Under the pieces are notes generated by a model. That model worked only from the letters and a program-made list of their open reading frames with translations. It had not been told where the DNA came from and did no database searches. Of a stretch of 64,000 nucleotides of DNA, positions 61,801-64,000 are shown piece by piece. This DNA comes from Brachionus plicatilis (taxonomy: Eukaryota > Rotifera > Eurotatoria > Ploima > Brachionidae). The stretch's first letter is position 1, and each line of letters begins with the position of its first letter. Both the position numbers and the translations under genes were made by a program. The stretch is from the NCBI GenBank assembly GCA_010279815.1, contig QEOQ01000165.1, positions 172,547-236,546 of the forward strand, read 5' to 3'.

Positions 61801-62706
61801 TGGAGAGACTGGGGACAATGTTCTAGTCGATGCAATGGTGGCCTTAAATTGAGACAGAGAATATGTATTGGTGAATTATGTACAGGAAACTCAACGGAGT
61901 ATGCTGAATGCAACAATTTACCATGTCCGTTTGAAGAATGGGGACCATGGTCTGAATGCTCGGCCAAGTGTGGTAAAGGCTTGAAATACAGGCATAAAAA
62001 GTGTGATGGCCAAACTTGTGTTAAAATCAAGGAGACAATGCCTTGCTTTGACAGAGAATGCTTCACGGACCAATGGTCCGATTGGTCAGAATGCTCGACT
62101 AAGTGTGGATATGGCATCATGACTAGGGTAAAAAATTGTCCCAGAGATTTTCCAAATTGTTCAGAGATAGAGAAAAGAGTTTGCTTTAGGAATGACAGTT
62201 GCCCGCTTAAAGTTTGGTCCGAGTGGTCCGAATGGTCTGAATGTTCGGCTAAATGTGGTCAAGGCTTTGCAGTTAGGACACGTGATTGTTTGCTAGACAA
62301 AACTTGTGAGGGCCTGCAAAAAGAGATAAAAGTTTGTGAAGATAAATCAAATTGTGCTGTGGAAAAACCAATTTGGACTGATTGGTCACTCTGGTCAAAT
62401 TGTATTACTCGAGAAAGATGCTCTAAAGGAGTTAAAGTTCGGCGCAGGTTTTGCCTACTAAAGCAAAAATTGATTCATAAGTCAAACTGTGATGGAATCG
62501 ATACGCAAACAATCGAGTGTAGGGAAGTATGCGAACAAGAAACTTTGAAATCAGCTTGGTCTGAATGGTCGCAATGCTCATCTAAATGTGGCAACGGCCT
62601 AAGGACTAGAACTAGATCTTGCTATGGACCAAAATGTGCAAGTGAAATAATATTCGAGCAAAAAACTTGTTTTCTAAAGGAAGATTGTCCTTCTGAGTGT
62701 AATTAG
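55828..62706 (+). CDS. Astacin metalloprotease with EGF, MAM and six TSP1 repeats
   Basis: Secreted zinc protease. Exons: 55828-55946, 55997-56088, 56141-56273, 56329-56410, 56461-56621, 57827-57869, 57920-58148, 58195-58386, 61351-61538 and 61594-62706; all join in phase, about 783 aa plus a missing N-terminus. Domain order: prodomain end with QGDIL (aspartate switch) and SKRR cleavage site; astacin domain ([11 protein letters not shown], zinc site [13 protein letters not shown]); a 43-nt microexon carrying the Met-turn YSIMHY; domain end [20 protein letters not shown]; one EGF-like module; a MAM domain ([29 protein letters not shown]); six thrombospondin type-1 repeats ([12 protein letters not shown] type). 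It ends in ECN with no membrane segment. The signal-peptide exon upstream was not found. Intron 8 (3 kb) is full of repeats. The astacin domain would seem broken without the 43-nt exon. Confidence 0.87.
58711..59034 (-). repeat. Interspersed repeat family A, copy 2
   Basis: The reverse complement matches 12871-13295, including GTAGCAAAACTACAGCAC and TTCTGAAAGCGCA. It lies in the large intron of the astacin gene. Confidence 0.6.
59630..60705. mobile_element. Mutator-like MITE, family B copy 2 (split)
   Basis: Left end GGTTTTGTGAAATACAGTAC, right end in reverse TCTTTTGTGAAGTTCAGT. Flanked by the exact 9-bp duplication TCTATTTAA (59621-59629 and 60706-60714). Interior words (CATTGTGCAAC, GCAAATTTAGCAG, TTAGATTTCAAT) match copy 1 at 29778. 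The element is interrupted at 59962-60687 by another element. Confidence 0.78.
59962..60687. mobile_element. hAT-like non-autonomous element nested in family B copy 2
   Basis: 726 bp, ends CAGAGTTGGTCAAAAGT and its reverse complement ACTTTTGACCAACTCTG. Flanks GCTGAACT (59954-59961) and ACTGAACT (60688-60695) form an 8-bp duplication with one change. CAGRG ends and 8-bp duplications are typical of hAT transposons. No coding sequence is visible. Confidence 0.78.
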
Positions 62707-63898
62707 TTTTACACTAAGATGGAGCTGTTCTAAAGCCACTTTGATTTATTAACATCTTGTTTTTTTAAAGGAAAAGATTTGTCGAAAATTATTTTAAGAT
62801 TCTGTTTTTCAGTAAAAAAAATGAGTCAATTAGCTTGTTAAAATTTTTACTAAATAAGTAAAAGAAATTTAGTTATTTATCCTAAGTTTTATAGTCAACA
62901 AAAAAATCATTAAATATAGAACCCTCGAAGACATCATTAGAATCCGATACGGGTTTATGAAACATCTATTCTTTCTTTTTATCGTTTTAAAACTTTCTTT
63001 TTAAAAATTTACTTGATTTTTCCTTTGAAGACTTTAAATTTTAATTGTTACCAGAAAGAAAGTTTTACTTTTTTACATTTTTTCGTTGTGATATTGAGGT
63101 TAAACGGAGTATAAAAAGCATTTTTTTGGGCAAAGTAAAATTTTTGATCAAATTTCATTTTTCAAATTTGATCAGAACATTTTTAAATGCGAAATCAAAA
63201 TTCATCGTTGATTTTTACATTTTTATAACACTTCAATGCTTGATTTTTAAATTAACTCCTTGTCTTTTGGTGCTGACATAAAATATATTTTGATTAAAAA
63301 AATATCATTATTTTATTTTTGAGTCTTTATTGTTTATTAATATAAGGAATAATAATTCTTATTTATTAATGTCAAGCATTTAAAAAATATTTTTAGAATA
63401 ATGCTATTAAATAATTTTGAATTTTATCTCTTTTCAATTTCTGTGCCTACAACTTATCTGCATTTTGTTAAATATTTATCTAGAAATTAATATTTTACAA
63501 TCATAATTTATTTTAAGTAGTTACATTACCAAACTTAATTTTTAATGGCATTGTGAAATTTCATACCAAACTTCCAATACACATATAAACAAATTTTATA
63601 ACTTTTGTTCTAAGAGTCAAAAACTTGTTCTCTAAATGAAAAAAGTGAAACAAATGTTGTTTCACCTTCTGCGGAAGTCTGCAAAATCTGTGCGAATTTT
63701 GCAAAATTGCACCCAATATAAAAGATTTACAAATAAAACGGAATTAATTTGCACAGATTTTGTCTAAAAGATTATTTAAGTTTTAAAGTTCTAATGAAAA
63801 AAAATGAAATGAATCAACCAGTGCAGCAGAATGACTCAATTGTATCCTAACATTCTAAGTATTTTTATTTAATTCAAACTATTTTTTTAGTTTTAGTT
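62707..63898. other. Gene-free end region
   Basis: AT-rich DNA after the astacin gene. I see no supported gene or RNA. Confidence 0.5.
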
Positions 63899-64000
63899 AC
63901 CGTATTCCCTCGTTCGATTATGCTGCACTACAAGCCAAGACATGCAGATTAAAACATCAAATTAATAATATTTTAGCATGGGTGAGATGTACTTTGGTGC
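63899..64000. mobile_element. Inverted-repeat element cut by the window end
   Basis: Opens with ACCGTATTCCCTCGTTCGATTATG (the inverted end of the repeat at 14673-14745), continues with ACAAGCCAAGACATGCAG, and ends at the window edge in GAGATGTACTTTGGTGC, also present at 14673. Confidence 0.5.

Noticed and set aside
1..64000. tRNA, rRNA or spliceosomal RNA genes
   Set aside because: I saw no convincing cloverleaf, rRNA core or snRNA motif by eye; a dedicated scan (tRNAscan or covariance models) could still find one.

Overview
This looks like a draft-assembly scaffold piece from a very AT-rich invertebrate genome. Genes have many short introns (often 40-110 nt, ending in T-rich AAG or TAG), and there are three runs of N (2257-3010, 23371-23635, 45451-45860). 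Three genes belong to families of motile cilia or flagella (AXDND1-, SPEF1- and CFAP90-like), and one encodes a RIG-I/LGP2-type RNA helicase. A ciliated animal outside nematodes and insects fits. A monogonont rotifer is my best guess from base composition and gene style, but the sequence does not prove it.

Layout, left to right. A GPI-anchored alkaline phosphatase (+, 196-4907, 7 exons). A secreted matrix metalloproteinase with a hemopexin domain (-, 6612-9661). An aquaglyceroporin (+, 11197-12173). A gene-poor stretch with transposon debris (12.2-16.7 kb). A 14-exon AXDND1-like axonemal gene (-, 16776-24437), head to head with a 5-exon SPEF1-like gene (+, 24888-25837); a near-consensus RFX X-box lies in the 450-bp gap between them. 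A nucleostemin GTPase, GNL3 (-, 27672-31328), diverges from an R3HCC1L-like gene (+, 31558-32433). Then a single-exon LGP2-like receptor (+, 34920-36932) and BAG6 (+, 38617-42130), whose last exon is strikingly GC-rich. From 42.2 to 48.4 kb there is a transposon complex: two Tc1/mariner copies, a PHD-finger fragment, a hAT-like end and a gap, enclosed by a pair of inverted repeats. An intronless CFAP90-like gene follows (+, 49209-49736), then a decayed LINE (50090-51784) and empty AT-rich DNA. Last is a large secreted astacin-EGF-MAM-thrombospondin protease (+, 55828-62706).

The genes do not form one pathway. Two loose themes stand out: cilia (AXDND1, SPEF1, CFAP90) and secreted or surface enzymes (alkaline phosphatase, MMP, astacin). 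Introns and intergenic DNA are full of short inverted-repeat elements. One family shows exact 9-bp target duplications in both copies, and one of those copies was later split by a hAT-like element with its own 8-bp duplication. All exon limits were read by eye from splice sites and reading phase; none were checked by computation.
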